A program made the position numbers and the translations under genes. The notes below the pieces were generated by a model, which had not been told where the DNA came from, made no database searches, and saw nothing but the letters and a program-made list of their open reading frames with translations. Positions 36,101 to 42,900 of a stretch of 64,000 nt of DNA are shown piece after piece (within the stretch, counting starts at the first letter, position 1; the number at the start of each line of letters is the position of its first letter). This stretch comes from Ornithodoros turicata (taxonomy: Eukaryota; Arthropoda; Arachnida; Ixodida; Argasidae), in the NCBI RefSeq assembly GCF_037126465.1, contig NC_088204.1:74585807-74649806 (forward strand). The letters run 5' to 3'.

Positions 36101-36941
36101 AACCGATTGCATATTCAGTTTCTGGAACGTTTTGATATGCGGTGTTGTTAAGAGATCAGAGCAGCAACACTTGAACAGTGTGGCCTTTTCTTTTTTTTTT
36201 TCCTGACAATTGTAGAAGGAGCTTGTGCTGCGGTCGCTCCTTGATGTGGACGTCGTTCCCGTTTTTCCAGGCGGAGATTCTACTCAATCACCACCGACAG
36301 TGAGCATCTGCATTCCAGACCAACACGAACGACCCGCATCTGCCGACAACCCAAAGAACGTTCACCACGACGCCAACGACATCGAACTGGGCATCGTTCC
36401 TTCCATCAACATCAACCTCCGACAGGCATCTCCCGAGGACGGATGCGCCGAGAAAGTCGCCGTCGCCGACCTCCGGAACGGACTTCTGAACGCGGAACCG
36501 GCGCCACAACTACCACCCGACTCGATCGATCATGACAACGACGACCTCGACGCTCGCACTCCGACGCCGGACAACCCCGTCCAGACCCCGTCGACAGAAG
36601 ACGACGAAGAATCCGTCACGACGACCACATCGACGTCGCGACTGCGCTACCTGCTCCCGTCGTACCCGGAGCTGGCAAAAGCAGACGCCGACTCGAGCGA
36701 GTCGTGGACCTTCTCGGCGGAGTTCCCTCTGTCGTCCGTGACGCGGACAGCCGTCAGTGACGACGGTGACGCGACGGACGACGATGGAGACCCCGCGACG
36801 CCGACTACGACGACCGGGATTGACACGGGGTCCGAAGAGTCTGTGAGGCCCGCACCTGTCGTTGTAGAAGGAGATGACGGGGATTTAGAAGTGGTCGAAG
36901 TCGCGACGCCGTCTGAGGAAGTGGACGGTCAGGTGTCGTGA
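1..36941 (+). CDS. Ca-alpha1T: T-type (Cav3) voltage-gated calcium channel alpha-1 subunit, 5' partial, spliced
   Basis: This gene encodes the pore-forming subunit of a low-voltage-activated calcium channel in the plasma membrane. The coding path is 1-154, 1362-1607, 2371-2637, 2879-3276, 4258-4409, 4508-4693, 8201-8318 or 12606-12759, 14533-14688, 14775-14892, 16605-16834, 18837-19061, 25282-25445, 26076-26568, 27425-27513, 27608-27800, 28333-28517, 29342-29468, 31241-31366, 31426-31708, 32460-32611, 32690-32799, 32878-33008, 33112-33261, 33402-33523, 34205-34444, 35688-35790, 36271-36941. All borders are GT-AG and all phases agree. Domains II, III and IV each show S1-S6. The filter residues are E (TQEDW, II), D (SSKDGW, III) and D (TGDNW, IV), the T-type pattern rather than the all-glutamate pattern of high-voltage channels. 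Vertebrate Cav3 is the closest family by recall; landmarks are [20 protein letters not shown] and [12 protein letters not shown]. There is no IQ calmodulin domain after IVS6, as expected for Cav3. The 5' end (domain I) lies outside the window. Confidence 0.95.
155..1361 (+). other. Cav3 intron with palindromic transposon and repeat arm
   Basis: It holds the inverted-repeat element at 204-517 and, at about 690-1132, a repeat arm ending TTGCTCCTTTAA. Part of that arm recurs in the opposite orientation at about 3575-3720 (shared motif TCTCATTTCCCAC). Confidence 0.6.
204..517. mobile_element. 314-bp palindromic MITE, Tc1/mariner-type, TA flanks
   Basis: The two halves are inverted copies about 140 bp long around a short centre at about 345-385. 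The ends read CAGGTTGGGACAAAAG and its complement, each preceded or followed by TA (202-203 and 518-519), the mariner-type target duplication. It has no transposase. A degraded relative lies at about 4930-5170. Confidence 0.88.
1362..1607 (+). CDS. Ca-alpha1T: Cav3 exon 2 (I-II linker, Ser-rich)
   Basis: The exon is bounded by TTGCAG and GTACGT and enters and leaves in phase 1. It encodes [12 protein letters not shown], a run of eight Ser, and acidic and Pro-rich linker. It is disordered and lies in the cytoplasmic I-II loop, which carries the gating brake in Cav3 channels; the brake helix itself should lie upstream. Confidence 0.8.
1608..2370 (+). other. Cav3 intron with SINE and inverted fragments
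   Basis: It contains the SINE at about 1715-1905, a segment at 1905-2080 that recurs inverted at about 5250-5390, and a CT microsatellite at about 2115-2138. Confidence 0.6.
1715..1905 (+). mobile_element. tRNA-derived SINE
   Basis: GGCCTAGTGG at 1735-1744 fits an RNA polymerase III A box and GGGATCGAATCC at 1786-1797 a B box, about 50 bp apart as in tRNA genes. The rest does not fold as a tRNA. The body (TTTTCCCTGGGTTTTCC, CTGACAAATGTCGG) is SINE-like. Ends are approximate. Confidence 0.72.
2371..2637 (+). CDS. Ca-alpha1T: Cav3 exon 3 (I-II linker)
   Basis: The exon lies between a pyrimidine-rich CCCCAG acceptor and GTAAGT, with phase 1 at both ends. It is Pro/Gln-rich and then reads [11 protein letters not shown] followed by an Ala/Ser-rich stretch ending HTFYSTLSK. 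The PTLT motif also occurs in the vertebrate Cav3.1 I-II linker. Confidence 0.85.
2879..3276 (+). CDS. Ca-alpha1T: Cav3 exon 4 (end of I-II linker and IIS1)
   Basis: The acceptor follows a long T tract (TTTTAG); the donor is CAG/GTGAGT. A His/Thr- and acid-rich linker leads into [14 protein letters not shown] and IIS1, with [12 protein letters not shown], nearly identical to vertebrate Cav3. Confidence 0.95.
3277..4257 (+). other. Cav3 intron with repeat fragment
   Basis: A stretch at about 3575-3720 is an inverted, diverged copy of 830-980. Nothing else recognised. Confidence 0.5.
4258..4409 (+). CDS. Ca-alpha1T: Cav3 exon 5 (IIS2-IIS3)
   Basis: It starts [12 protein letters not shown], matching vertebrate Cav3 directly after the S1 exon. 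IIS2 includes [13 protein letters not shown], and IIS3 begins [10 protein letters not shown]. It ends in phase 2 before GTAGGC. Confidence 0.96.
4508..4693 (+). CDS. Ca-alpha1T: Cav3 exon 6 (IIS4 voltage sensor and IIS5)
   Basis: IIS4 reads [19 protein letters not shown], with basic residues every third position. The S4-S5 linker contains [12 protein letters not shown] and IIS5 is hydrophobic. It ends in phase 2 (AG), so either turret exon must supply a C to make Ser. Confidence 0.97.
4694..8200 (+). other. Cav3 intron before turret exon 7A
   Basis: It holds a degraded inverted-repeat element at about 4930-5170 related to the one at 204-517, a repeat fragment at about 5250-5390, and an A/T-rich stretch with a T tract at about 7508-7526. 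I see no further exon. Confidence 0.5.
8201..8318 (+). CDS. Ca-alpha1T: Cav3 exon 7A: short domain II S5-P turret, three cysteines (alternative)
   Basis: The acceptor is CCACAG and the donor CAG/GTAGTA; length is 118 nt. It begins [12 protein letters not shown], has a short turret with three Cys, and ends [13 protein letters not shown], the pore helix before the filter exon. It resembles the single vertebrate version (SILGMHLFGCKF, then [16 protein letters not shown]). It is alternative to the exon at 12606-12759. Confidence 0.93.
8319..12605 (+). other. Intron between alternative turret exons 7A and 7B
   Basis: This is 4.3 kb with a CAA repeat at about 9469-9488 and a GAT repeat at about 10760-10775. 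No exon with matching phase was found between the two alternatives. Control elements for the splice choice are expected here but cannot be recognised by eye. Confidence 0.5.
12606..12759 (+). CDS. Ca-alpha1T: Cav3 exon 7B: long domain II S5-P turret, six cysteines (alternative)
   Basis: The acceptor is TCGCAG and the donor CAG/GTAAGA; length is 154 nt. It encodes [13 protein letters not shown], an inserted Cys-rich turret ([16 protein letters not shown]) and [10 protein letters not shown]. It occupies the same protein slot as exon 7A with twelve more residues and six Cys in place of three. Paired turret exons at this position (12a/12b) are described for the snail Cav3 channel, where they change Na+ permeability. 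Confidence 0.93.
12760..14532 (+). other. Cav3 intron with retroposon-like tail
   Basis: A segment at about 13180-13320 ends CTTCTAATGCTAACCCATTAAAA. The same end occurs at about 17740-17892, so this is a dispersed repeat, probably a retroposon 3' end. Confidence 0.5.
14533..14688 (+). CDS. Ca-alpha1T: Cav3 exon 8 (domain II filter and IIS6)
   Basis: It starts [16 protein letters not shown]; the Glu of TQEDW is the domain II selectivity residue. IIS6 reads [20 protein letters not shown]. Phase is 0 at both ends; the donor is GAG/GTGAAT. Confidence 0.97.
14775..14892 (+). CDS. Ca-alpha1T: Cav3 exon 9 (start of II-III linker)
   Basis: A short intron of 86 bp precedes this exon. It encodes charged linker ([16 protein letters not shown], then an Asp-rich tail) directly after IIS6 and leaves in phase 1 at GTAACT. 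Confidence 0.88.
14893..16604 (+). other. Cav3 intron containing a 1.0-kb inverted-repeat element
   Basis: Most of the intron is the element at 15186-16193. It also has a G tract at about 15307-15321. Confidence 0.6.
15186..16193. mobile_element. 1008-bp MITE with TA flanks
   Basis: The left end is CACTCTAAATACTTTTACAC and the right end is its approximate complement, ending TATTTAGAGTG. TA sits at 15184-15185 and 16194-16195. Motifs GGTGTAA and TTACACC recur inside. No transposase remains. Confidence 0.82.
16605..16834 (+). CDS. Ca-alpha1T: Cav3 exon 10 (II-III linker)
   Basis: The acceptor is TTTCAG and the donor ATG/GTGCGT. The core [12 protein letters not shown] matches the vertebrate Cav3.1 linker (PPLIIHTAATP), which anchors an otherwise variable segment. 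Confidence 0.92.
16835..18836 (+). other. Cav3 intron with retroposon-like tail
   Basis: It has a short CGTCCGTCCGCC tandem run at about 16985-17010, a segment at about 17200-17450 that resembles 46990-47170, and a repeat ending CTTCTAATGCTAACGCATTA at about 17887. Confidence 0.5.
18837..19061 (+). CDS. Ca-alpha1T: Cav3 exon 11 (II-III linker)
   Basis: It is phase 0 at both ends and begins [18 protein letters not shown]. It is Ser/Thr/Gly-rich with a basic run (RRRRR) near the end, then AAA/GTAAGA. Assignment is by frame, splice sites and position. Confidence 0.8.
19313..20403. mobile_element. Fold-back element, arms about 160 bp
   Basis: The left arm (about 19313-19475) reads GCAGTTGAGATCTACGGCCA and the right arm (about 20233-20403) is its complement, both leading to an ATTAACTAACT/TTAATTAG-like core. 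The inside at 19919-19936 (TATGCAAATAAGCCGAAACC) is shared with elements at 29567-30010 and 30011-31103. A segment near 19495-19560 recurs at about 31790-31860 and may be a secondary insertion. Confidence 0.75.
22317..22741. mobile_element. 425-bp MITE, TTAAAGGAGCA ends
   Basis: It starts TTAAAGGAGCACTGAGGT and ends CACCTCGTTGCTCCTTTAA. The outer TTAA could be a target duplication. Related ends occur at about 1120-1132, 33558, 52350 and 55101. Confidence 0.8.
23523..24863. mobile_element. 1.34-kb non-autonomous pogo/Tigger-like element
   Basis: The ends are CAGTCAACCCTCATCC and, inverted, CAGTTCACCCTCGTTTC, with further terminal GGATCCGGATAAGC-like motifs near the right end. TA precedes the left end. 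No transposase frame was found; the longest frame, 124 codons on the minus strand at 24132-24503, is unrecognised. Confidence 0.72.
25282..25445 (+). CDS. Ca-alpha1T: Cav3 exon 12 (II-III linker)
   Basis: The acceptor is CGCCAG and the donor CAGAG/GTGAGT. It encodes [18 protein letters not shown] and then an acidic stretch ([15 protein letters not shown]). Entry is phase 0 and exit phase 2. A later TAG at 25317 would give a stop in frame and is rejected as acceptor. Confidence 0.8.
25446..26075 (+). other. Cav3 intron, nothing recognised
   Basis: A 630-bp intron between linker exons 12 and 13. No repeat or RNA gene recognised. Confidence 0.5.
26076..26568 (+). CDS. Ca-alpha1T: Cav3 exon 13 (II-III linker with three RHNSL repeats)
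   Basis: It enters with one base and leaves in phase 0 before GTGAGA. The Asn/Pro-rich segment is followed by three copies of SRHNSL at about 26350-26454, then [14 protein letters not shown]. Each R-x-x-S is a basophilic kinase consensus; phosphorylation here is inference. Confidence 0.9.
26569..27424 (+). other. Cav3 intron, nothing recognised
   Basis: An 856-bp intron with an A/C-rich run (CAACAACAACACAAAC) near 26742 and a C tract near 27238. No element with defined ends seen. Confidence 0.5.
27425..27513 (+). CDS. Ca-alpha1T: Cav3 exon 14 (II-III linker end)
   Basis: It contains [13 protein letters not shown], matching vertebrate SWSAYIFPPQSRF just before IIIS1. It leaves in phase 2 at GTTAGT. 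Confidence 0.9.
27608..27800 (+). CDS. Ca-alpha1T: Cav3 exon 15 (IIIS1-IIIS2)
   Basis: It includes [20 protein letters not shown] (IIIS1) and [11 protein letters not shown], then [15 protein letters not shown] (IIIS2). Close to vertebrate Cav3. The donor is AAA/GTAAGT. Confidence 0.97.
27801..28332 (+). other. Cav3 intron, nothing recognised
   Basis: A 532-bp intron with an A tract near 27996. Nothing else recognised. Confidence 0.5.
28333..28517 (+). CDS. Ca-alpha1T: Cav3 exon 16 (IIIS3 and start of IIIS4)
   Basis: [18 protein letters not shown] is IIIS3 and [14 protein letters not shown] is the IIIS4 sensor. Entry is phase 0, exit phase 2 at GTAAAC. Confidence 0.97.
28518..29341 (+). other. 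Cav3 intron, nothing clear
   Basis: An 824-bp intron. A TTTAAAGAGGAAGCTCC motif near 28578 resembles MITE ends elsewhere, but no second end was found. Confidence 0.4.
29342..29468 (+). CDS. Ca-alpha1T: Cav3 exon 17 (IIIS4-S5)
   Basis: It starts [19 protein letters not shown], the conserved S4-S5 linker, then [19 protein letters not shown] (IIIS5). The donor is CAG/GTAAGA. Confidence 0.97.
29567..30010. mobile_element. Fold-back element, 444 bp
   Basis: The left arm contains GCTGCATCGATGCCGTTTTT and the right arm its complement. The inside has TATGCAAATAAGTCGAAGC, shared with the 19313 and 30011 elements. Ends are approximate. Confidence 0.7.
30011..31103. mobile_element. Fold-back element with CAGGGTGTTT ends
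   Basis: Both ends read CAGGGTGTTTTTTTTATTCG inward and the arms match for about 150 bp (shared GCAGGTGGGTTATAC). The 4-bp TATT flanks both sides (30007-30010 and 31104-31107). An insertion at about 30665-30957 interrupts the right half. Confidence 0.82.
30665..30957 (+). mobile_element. Dispersed ~290-bp repeat, copy 1
   Basis: It begins TACCTCTACCCGAGAAACGT and ends GGAAGAGGTCTATTA. Two other copies are at 45951-46911 (interrupted) and 47268-47536 (inverted). Short inverted ends AATAGACCTCT suggest a MITE. Confidence 0.65.
31241..31366 (+). CDS. Ca-alpha1T: Cav3 exon 18 (IIIS5-P turret)
   Basis: [11 protein letters not shown], then a Lys-rich turret, then [11 protein letters not shown]. 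Exactly 42 codons, phase 0 at both ends. Confidence 0.97.
31426..31708 (+). CDS. Ca-alpha1T: Cav3 exon 19 (domain III filter, IIIS6, III-IV linker)
   Basis: The filter is SSKDGW, with Asp in place of the Glu of high-voltage channels. IIIS6 is [21 protein letters not shown] basic and acidic helix ([18 protein letters not shown]) follows. The preceding intron is only 59 bp. It leaves in phase 1 at GTAAGC. Confidence 0.97.
31709..32459 (+). other. Cav3 III-IV linker intron with retroposon tail
   Basis: A segment at about 31790-31860 resembles 19495-19560. The stretch 32255-32341 ends AATAAAGTTATTGCTG(TTG)n and matches 44802-44886. This is a retroposon 3' end. Confidence 0.6.
32255..32341 (+). 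mobile_element. Retroposon 3' end with (TTG)n tail
   Basis: GATGAAACTCCCCATT, then AATAAAG and a TTG repeat. The same order is seen at 44802-44886, and in part at about 48505-48540 and 54025-54062. This fits the 3' end of a non-LTR retroposon or a SINE. Confidence 0.65.
32460..32611 (+). CDS. Ca-alpha1T: Cav3 exon 20 (III-IV linker end, IVS1)
   Basis: [13 protein letters not shown] matches the vertebrate KPYYSDYSRFRLL boundary. IVS1 contains [18 protein letters not shown] chose the donor GTG/GTCAGT because it keeps alignment length with vertebrate Cav3; CCA/GTGGTC would also be in phase. Confidence 0.94.
32690..32799 (+). CDS. Ca-alpha1T: Cav3 exon 21 (IVS2)
   Basis: [20 protein letters not shown] continues with [16 protein letters not shown]. 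The flanking introns are short (78 bp each). Exit is phase 2 at GTATGA. Confidence 0.96.
32878..33008 (+). CDS. Ca-alpha1T: Cav3 exon 22 (IVS3 and start of IVS4)
   Basis: [20 protein letters not shown] is IVS3; [16 protein letters not shown] begins IVS4. Exit is phase 1 at GTTAGT. Confidence 0.97.
33112..33261 (+). CDS. Ca-alpha1T: Cav3 exon 23 (IVS4-S5)
   Basis: [20 protein letters not shown] (end of the sensor and S4-S5 linker) precedes [20 protein letters not shown] (IVS5). Nearly identical to vertebrate Cav3. Confidence 0.98.
33402..33523 (+). CDS. Ca-alpha1T: Cav3 exon 24 (domain IV filter)
   Basis: [20 protein letters not shown] contains the domain IV filter Asp (GDNW). Exit is phase 0 at AAA/GTGAGC. 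Confidence 0.98.
33524..34204 (+). other. Cav3 intron almost filled by a MITE
   Basis: The element at 33558-34181 occupies nearly the whole intron. Confidence 0.7.
33558..34181. mobile_element. 624-bp MITE, TTAAAGGGACTATGAAA ends
   Basis: It starts TTAAAGGGACTATGAAA and ends TTTCATAGTCCCTTTAA, exact complements. A perfect inner palindrome lies near 33768-33803 (CGGCTCGGCAACACGTCA and its complement). Confidence 0.87.
34205..34444 (+). CDS. Ca-alpha1T: Cav3 exon 25 (IV turret end, IVS6, proximal C-terminus)
   Basis: The domain IV turret end has four Cys. IVS6 is [19 protein letters not shown], followed by [10 protein letters not shown] and an acidic helix ending EQELLEAK. It is 80 codons, phase 0 at both ends, donor GTACGC. 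Confidence 0.97.
34445..35687 (+). other. Cav3 intron, nothing recognised
   Basis: A 1.2-kb intron. TCACGTGG occurs twice near 35395-35420. No transposon ends or exon found. Confidence 0.4.
35688..35790 (+). CDS. Ca-alpha1T: Cav3 exon 26 (C-terminal tail, SLP motif)
   Basis: [18 protein letters not shown] is followed by [11 protein letters not shown]. The latter resembles the vertebrate Cav3 tail motif SLPNDSYMF. Entry is phase 0, exit phase 1 at GTACGA. Confidence 0.85.
35982..36015 (+). CDS. Candidate small alternative C-terminal exon, doubtful
   Basis: A good acceptor (TTGCTTGCAG) and donor (GTAAGA) flank 34 nt. Read in phase 0 it gives [11 protein letters not shown] and leaves in phase 1, the same phases as exon 26, so it could replace exon 26. 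If spliced after exon 26 it would instead read DPPINFAAA and stop at 36008-36010, giving a channel without the acidic tail. It has no family match, and real use needs RNA evidence. Confidence 0.35.
36271..36941 (+). CDS. Ca-alpha1T: Cav3 last coding exon (acidic C-terminal tail, stop)
   Basis: The acceptor is TTTTTCCAG; it enters in phase 1 from exon 26 and ends at a TGA at 36939-36941. [12 protein letters not shown] resembles the vertebrate motif LSPPSITIDPPE. The remaining ~190 residues are strongly acidic and Thr/Pro-rich (many DD and TTTT tracts), with clearly higher GC than the introns. A second acceptor at 36216 ([10 protein letters not shown]) would need a phase 0 donor such as exon 25 and is less likely. 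Confidence 0.9.
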
Positions 36942-39900
36942 CGGTTGGATGATGGCTGAAAGGTTTAACGTCCAAGCCCCCGCGCGCTCTGTCCCTCTCG
37001 CTCAGTGGTGAGGGAGTCTATGGGGTCCGGTTGGGAGGATTCGGTGACGGCGTTCCGACGACTGTAGTCCTCTTCCTCGGGAAGACCGTACATGCAGCTT
37101 CAGAACGGGGCCCTAGCCGAGCAGCTAGCATATACTTGGTGTTTCTTTATGTGAGCAAGTTGGTAGGGAAACTTCATGAGGCTTGTGTAACGCATGATCT
37201 AACAGAACTGTTCTTGTCAGTAATGTCCTCAAACAGCATAGTCTCAAGTAGAACACCGCCGTATTATGCCCTGTTGTTGAGTCAAATGCTACTACTAGAT
37301 GTACAAACCGGCAGGATGAGCTCAATGTACATATTTCTGTAACGATCTCTATTAGATCCTCCCAAAAAGGCATATTTTTTGCACTCACAGCAAAACGCGA
37401 CAAGGCATTCGGCACTCAACGTTCCCGGCTTGTACATTCTAATCGATATTGATATCTCACTTCTCAAAACAAAAGTTATTCTCGACAATCGAGAACGGTA
37501 TCGACGTGCTCGAGCACCAAGCACTAAAAACCCGCCTTTATTCCAGACTCTATAAAGGCACACCAGGTTGCAATTACGCAGTATCAGCCATAAAACAATG
37601 AGCTGCGGTTCTACTGGTTTCAAAGGAGTCAAAAATCGGGTCGGGTCCTCGCGTCCACTCGGTCCCCCCAGCCGGACACACTCGAACTTTTTCTATGCTG
37701 GTGTTCTTGAGTATCCATGGTGGTCCCATGGTCCGGCGCAATCTCTCTCCGGTTTCATACTCTTGTTGCACGACGTTGATGTAATTTCGGATCTGTTGTA
37801 CATATTGTATCCAGAGGGATGGTGATGCCCACTGGGGGCCCTTAGTCCTTTTATTCCTTGCAAGCAAAAGCAAAAGTGAGATCCTCGTTGCACCAGAAGC
37901 GATGTTATATCAATAGGAATCCGTGTTGTTGATGACGATGAGGCTTATGCAGCCGGTGTGGCACGGCCGTTTTCATGTTCGCACATGTTCATGTGCGATG
38001 TGTCCTGCTTACTGACTCCAAAAATATTGGTCACTGATTAACCACACATTGAAACCTGCAATGACCATGCAGGCGATCTTTCGAAAACATGCGACGATCT
38101 GGCAACCTACAGTCTCGTACCCAGGTCAACTTGAACCTACTTTACCCCCGTGTTAGATAGACCAACCAGCATCGCCGTCCAATCAAACAATCACATCACC
38201 AATCGGCCGATAAAACAATAACGCCACATGGGACGACCGGTAAGCCACAGCGGAAACATTAGCCCAAACCGAATCGAATCGCCCTGGTGTCGTACCGCGA
38301 TATCTGCAACAGTTCCCGTTGTAAGAATTGTACATAACAAGTTGCCAGATGCCAGCGCACCACTTCAACGTTTGTTAGGGCGAGTTCCCTTTATGCTGTT
38401 TATAGAGCACAATGCGGAATCTGCTGGTGTAGGTTCCCATGACGACGTTTTCAGGAAACAGCCGTTATTACCTTGATGCCCACCTGGAGCTTACCTTGTG
38501 TAAAGATACTAGTACTTGTAAAAAAAATGTTTAGGATGTTTGACAGGATACGTAAAAAGGATGCTGTATGGTGCTCGTGACCGGAGAGAATCAATCGGTT
38601 GCGTTCCACGTGGGGCGTTTGTGCGGAGCCTTGTCACACGGACGCCAGGCTAAATTAGAGCGCCACCGGCGAGAAACTTCGTGTATTCGATGCGCACCGC
38701 TGTGGTGTACGCCTTGGCACAGTCGGTGTTAGAGACGCTTTAGGCAGGGCGATCCAGTTTCGTATTAGAGTTTTATTCGCGTCAACGCCACGTGCGAAAT
38801 TTTAGCCAGAAGAGCGTCGTAGTTCCCGAGCCACGCAAGAAAAAACGGACGACATGTTCGCACCTGCGGTTGCGGTTTTACGGCGACGCCACCGCAAGGG
38901 TGTGCTGCAGAGCTCAAGATGATGAGGATTGTTTTTAACCCTGGAGCCATCAGTGTCACGACTGTTTTTTTTTTCTTTATCTTTCTATCTTTTTTTTTTT
39001 TAGAAATTGCACTTTATTTCGGTCCGGGCGGCGTAAAGTTAACATGTGTGATTTCAGTTGCTCTCCCCAACCGTGAAATTTCACTTCTGTGCCAAAACCG
39101 TTCGTCGAGGGTTACGTGTTTACAACCCTATATGTACCTGCAGTGTTTTTTTCATTCGCCGAACCAATACTCGAATGTCATCGCGGAATTGGTGCATTTC
39201 TCATGAGGATTTCTGAGAAATATTGTTTCCGCGTTACAACAGTCACGAATTAATCATGAACTATACCTTCTGTGATTGGTTGGATGCATTAGTGAACCGC
39301 ATAACTATACGCCTCCTATCAACGGCTGTATACCTAAATTGACGTGAATTCTCTACAAGCAAAGCAAAACTGGATATCCAATGCGTGCAAATCTACTCCT
39401 AGTTATTGTTATTGACATTCAAGACGTTAACATCGTAAACCTAATTAATTTACTGCGGACGGACACTAGAAACGCAGTGCTCATTCATGTGATGACACGT
39501 TTAAATAAAGTAGTAGTAGTTGTTGACACAGTCACAACACTCATGGATAGACTGGTCAGTGTAGATACAACGTTGGACGTTGCAAAAGAACGTTTTAGCG
39601 GGCCGTAATATTTGATAGTCCGGTTATAGCGTTCCCTCCGTGCCTCCTCCTAAGATCAACTGAAGCTCCACCAGTATACAGCCGCGAGGAGCAGGACAAT
39701 GGATAGGACAGTTCGACAAAGGCTAACATCGCTATAACTTCTAATGGTGGTGCACATCAATCAACAAACATAACGTCAAATTTCGTAGGTATGGGCGTTC
39801 CAAGACAAGGCTCCGCCCCCACCTTTTCCACAAGCCCCGCCCACTGCTCGCTTTAGATTTGTTAACGGAGTTTACGTGCCGCAATCATTGCGTTATTCAT

Positions 39901-42900
39901 CTCACGCGTGACCATAGAGATATTTGAAAAGAGAGAAAAGAAGACGGCGGCACAACCCCCCACTACCTGTCTCTGTCCGGATTGACCAATAGGAACAGTC
40001 CTGCCTTTCCGTTCTTTCCTCCCATTGGCAGCCGCCGCCGTTGTGCAGACGGCAAAGGAACTGTGCCAGAATTGTGCCATGGGGAGAGAACTTTTGTCTT
40101 TGTCGAATTGTTTCCCTTAGTTCCTTGTAAAGTACCTATAAATACTATAGAGATGTATATTTCTAAGGGTACAAATACGAATGCAGAGTCACATGCTTTT
40201 ATATTGCCTTTGTTCCCCAGTCCACATATAGCGATACCATTTTTCTCACAACGCCACACTCGTCACGTGAAAGCTACTTGTTGGAGTGACCACAGCGAGT
40301 TCATTGAACGAGATCGATCAGGCTCTGGTGAAAGATACACGAAACGTGTTTCAGTGAAAGGCATGTCAGTCACAAAAATACCTGTTTTATTGTATAACGA
40401 TGTACGCTTCAGTTGCACGAATGGCGAAGGATAGCTCGGATACAGCGAAAATCTCCCTTTACTTAGAACGTCCTTTGGTGACATGTTTCTGGTATTACAA
40501 ACTGAAACTAATGGACCTACTTCCGATTCTTCGCGCAGCCTAGCGGCCATTCAGTGAACCACTCTTGTCGCGTGCTAAAAACAAGCCGTGGTATTCAACA
40601 TAGTACCTGCTGCACCCAAGAACAAAATATCTTTGGATCTGCACCGGCTAAGCTCCCATCTCTCTTCTCAGCATGCTTCGTGCTGGCATACCCGTGCTCT
40701 CCGTACATGGACTTTGTAAAGCACCATCTGGTGAGTGGGCGCACAAAATGTTCCGCTGGGACTCCCATGCGCATGCGCATAACCAATTTGGAAAGAGGTC
40801 CATTATGTTCGGTGCACAGTGAATCACTTAAGATGCATTTGAATGGAGTGTTCTGAAATATATTGAAGTCAGTATTAACGAGTAATATTACGAGGTTTCC
40901 GTGACCTCATAACTGACGGATGTTTTTCACACGGCGGTGGAGGTGGCTTGCCAAATGGTTACTCATGCTCAGGCAGACGAAACAGTTTTATCTGTCTCTT
41001 ATCTTGCCAAAGATATCTTAGATGCTGATACTCAAGGTTGGTACCCGAAATCCCCAAGTGTTGATATAAGAAGCAAACATGCCATTATTGCAACCGTGTT
41101 GTAGTTTTTTGTAAAAATCGAGGCCCTGTAGACATCCTTGTTACCAAGACCGTTAGATGCCTTCGAAAGAACAAAAACACCGTGACCTTTCTTTAGAGAA
41201 AAACAGTTGGTTACGCGATGAACTGTCGCTGTTCATTAAGCCTCAAGCGTATTCCAAAACTGCAAACGTCATGTTGAGAATGTATAGCAGCGTCTGCCTT
41301 AACGCAGGAATAGAAATTGTGCTATGGCTGGTTTCACTTGTCTTTCATACGCTTGCAGGCGACCAATCAAAAGAAAAGCAAAATATGTAATACACACACC
41401 CACAGCGACAGTTCACCGCTCCTCTCTTGCAGTTTCGTTTTCTTTTAAATTCCCAAGGACGTATCTAGCTTAGCTCTTCTTTTCGATACCGTAAAAATAT
41501 ATGAAGAAAAAAAAAACCAGGTGCCACTCTCCAATGTGATTCCAAACAACCCGCGTGCGAGATTGTTTCTATTCATAATAACTGTAAGCTCGAACGCAGA
41601 ACAACCCTTTCTTTCTTTCTTTCATGAACCGTTGAACATTGTCTTGCACATACAAAACACCATTTTCACACTTTTCCCGTTGCACACCGTTTCATCACTG
41701 AGGTAAAAAAAAACCCTGTTGTTGTGTACGGAAAAACGTCATCAGATCGCGGTGTAGGCGTAGGAAGCTACTCAAGCAAAAGTGTCAATGCAAATGTCCT
41801 TAATGTTTCTTTTTCATGTTTTCGTTTCACACTTTCTCTGGTTAAGAATGGAAACGAAGCAATGATGATATGCAAGCGGTGGCTACAGAGCAATGTTCGC
41901 GAACGCCGATTCGTTGATGAGAGAACGCTGACGATGTCGATGAGGCTGACGATGTATGTCACGTGCACCACGCTTGCGCGCTTTTTTCCCTCTCCCTCGG
42001 TGTAAATGCAGAGCTCTGCATTGGATGAGGAAAACTTTGCGAAGGACACTGAGAATTTGGAAGAATTAAACGTTTTACTGTTTGCAGTTATTCTATTTAA
42101 TATGCAAATTACGAAATACTAAACGGAAGCAAAGCAGACGACGAATGAGCTACCCCAGGTTACGAACTTGACTCGGATATTCGAAATGAGCGTTTGGAAT
42201 TCTTTTTACGGAATAAAAAGCAAACGAATATCCGGGGGTACATGCAGGGCTCTCCACTGTTCCATGTGCTGTGCTTTTGTGTATGTGTGTCCATAACACA
42301 AGTGTTTTTTGATTTCCTTTACAAACCATGGTGATCGAATTCGCAACTGCAACCGCCCTGGTTGAACAGGCCCTCCGGGCGGCGCTGCGACAGCGAGCCA
42401 CGTGATCGCAAACGATGCACGGGAAAATATAAATAGGAAGTTCGGAAAAGCGGAAATAGGAAATGCTACAGCAGCAGCAGTTCTGCATAAAGGTCATCGG
42501 CATGCCATCTAAGGAAGTGACTCTTGAGTGGTATAACAAAATGAGGAAAGAAAAAAATCGGCGTGTTCTAATGTCTATATGCGTTCCGTGGCTTTATTCT
42601 ACAATATCGTCAAATTGCATTTGTTTAGGCTAGCGTAACGCCATTCGACATCTTGAGGTTTCAGACTTTTCTTTCCAGGGACCACTTGTCTGGCCTGTTT
42701 GTGATGTCCAATTTCTGTGCTGCCAGTACTTATTGCTCTATCGCATTAACCTGTTAGACTGTCAAAGAACAGAGCGTCCTGTTTGTGTTGCCTTAGGAAA
42801 ACAAGCGCCGCTGTTTCGTCCGGTTACTGTGAAAACTAACGTGTTTTTTACTGTTAGTGTTTGTTGTAATATCCCGCAAATTATCATCTGCGCTTTGCTA

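Noticed and set aside
36225..36941. Stand-alone 238-codon gene at the Cav3 3' end
   Set aside because: It has no ATG of its own near the start and joins in frame to exon 26; it is the last exon of the channel.
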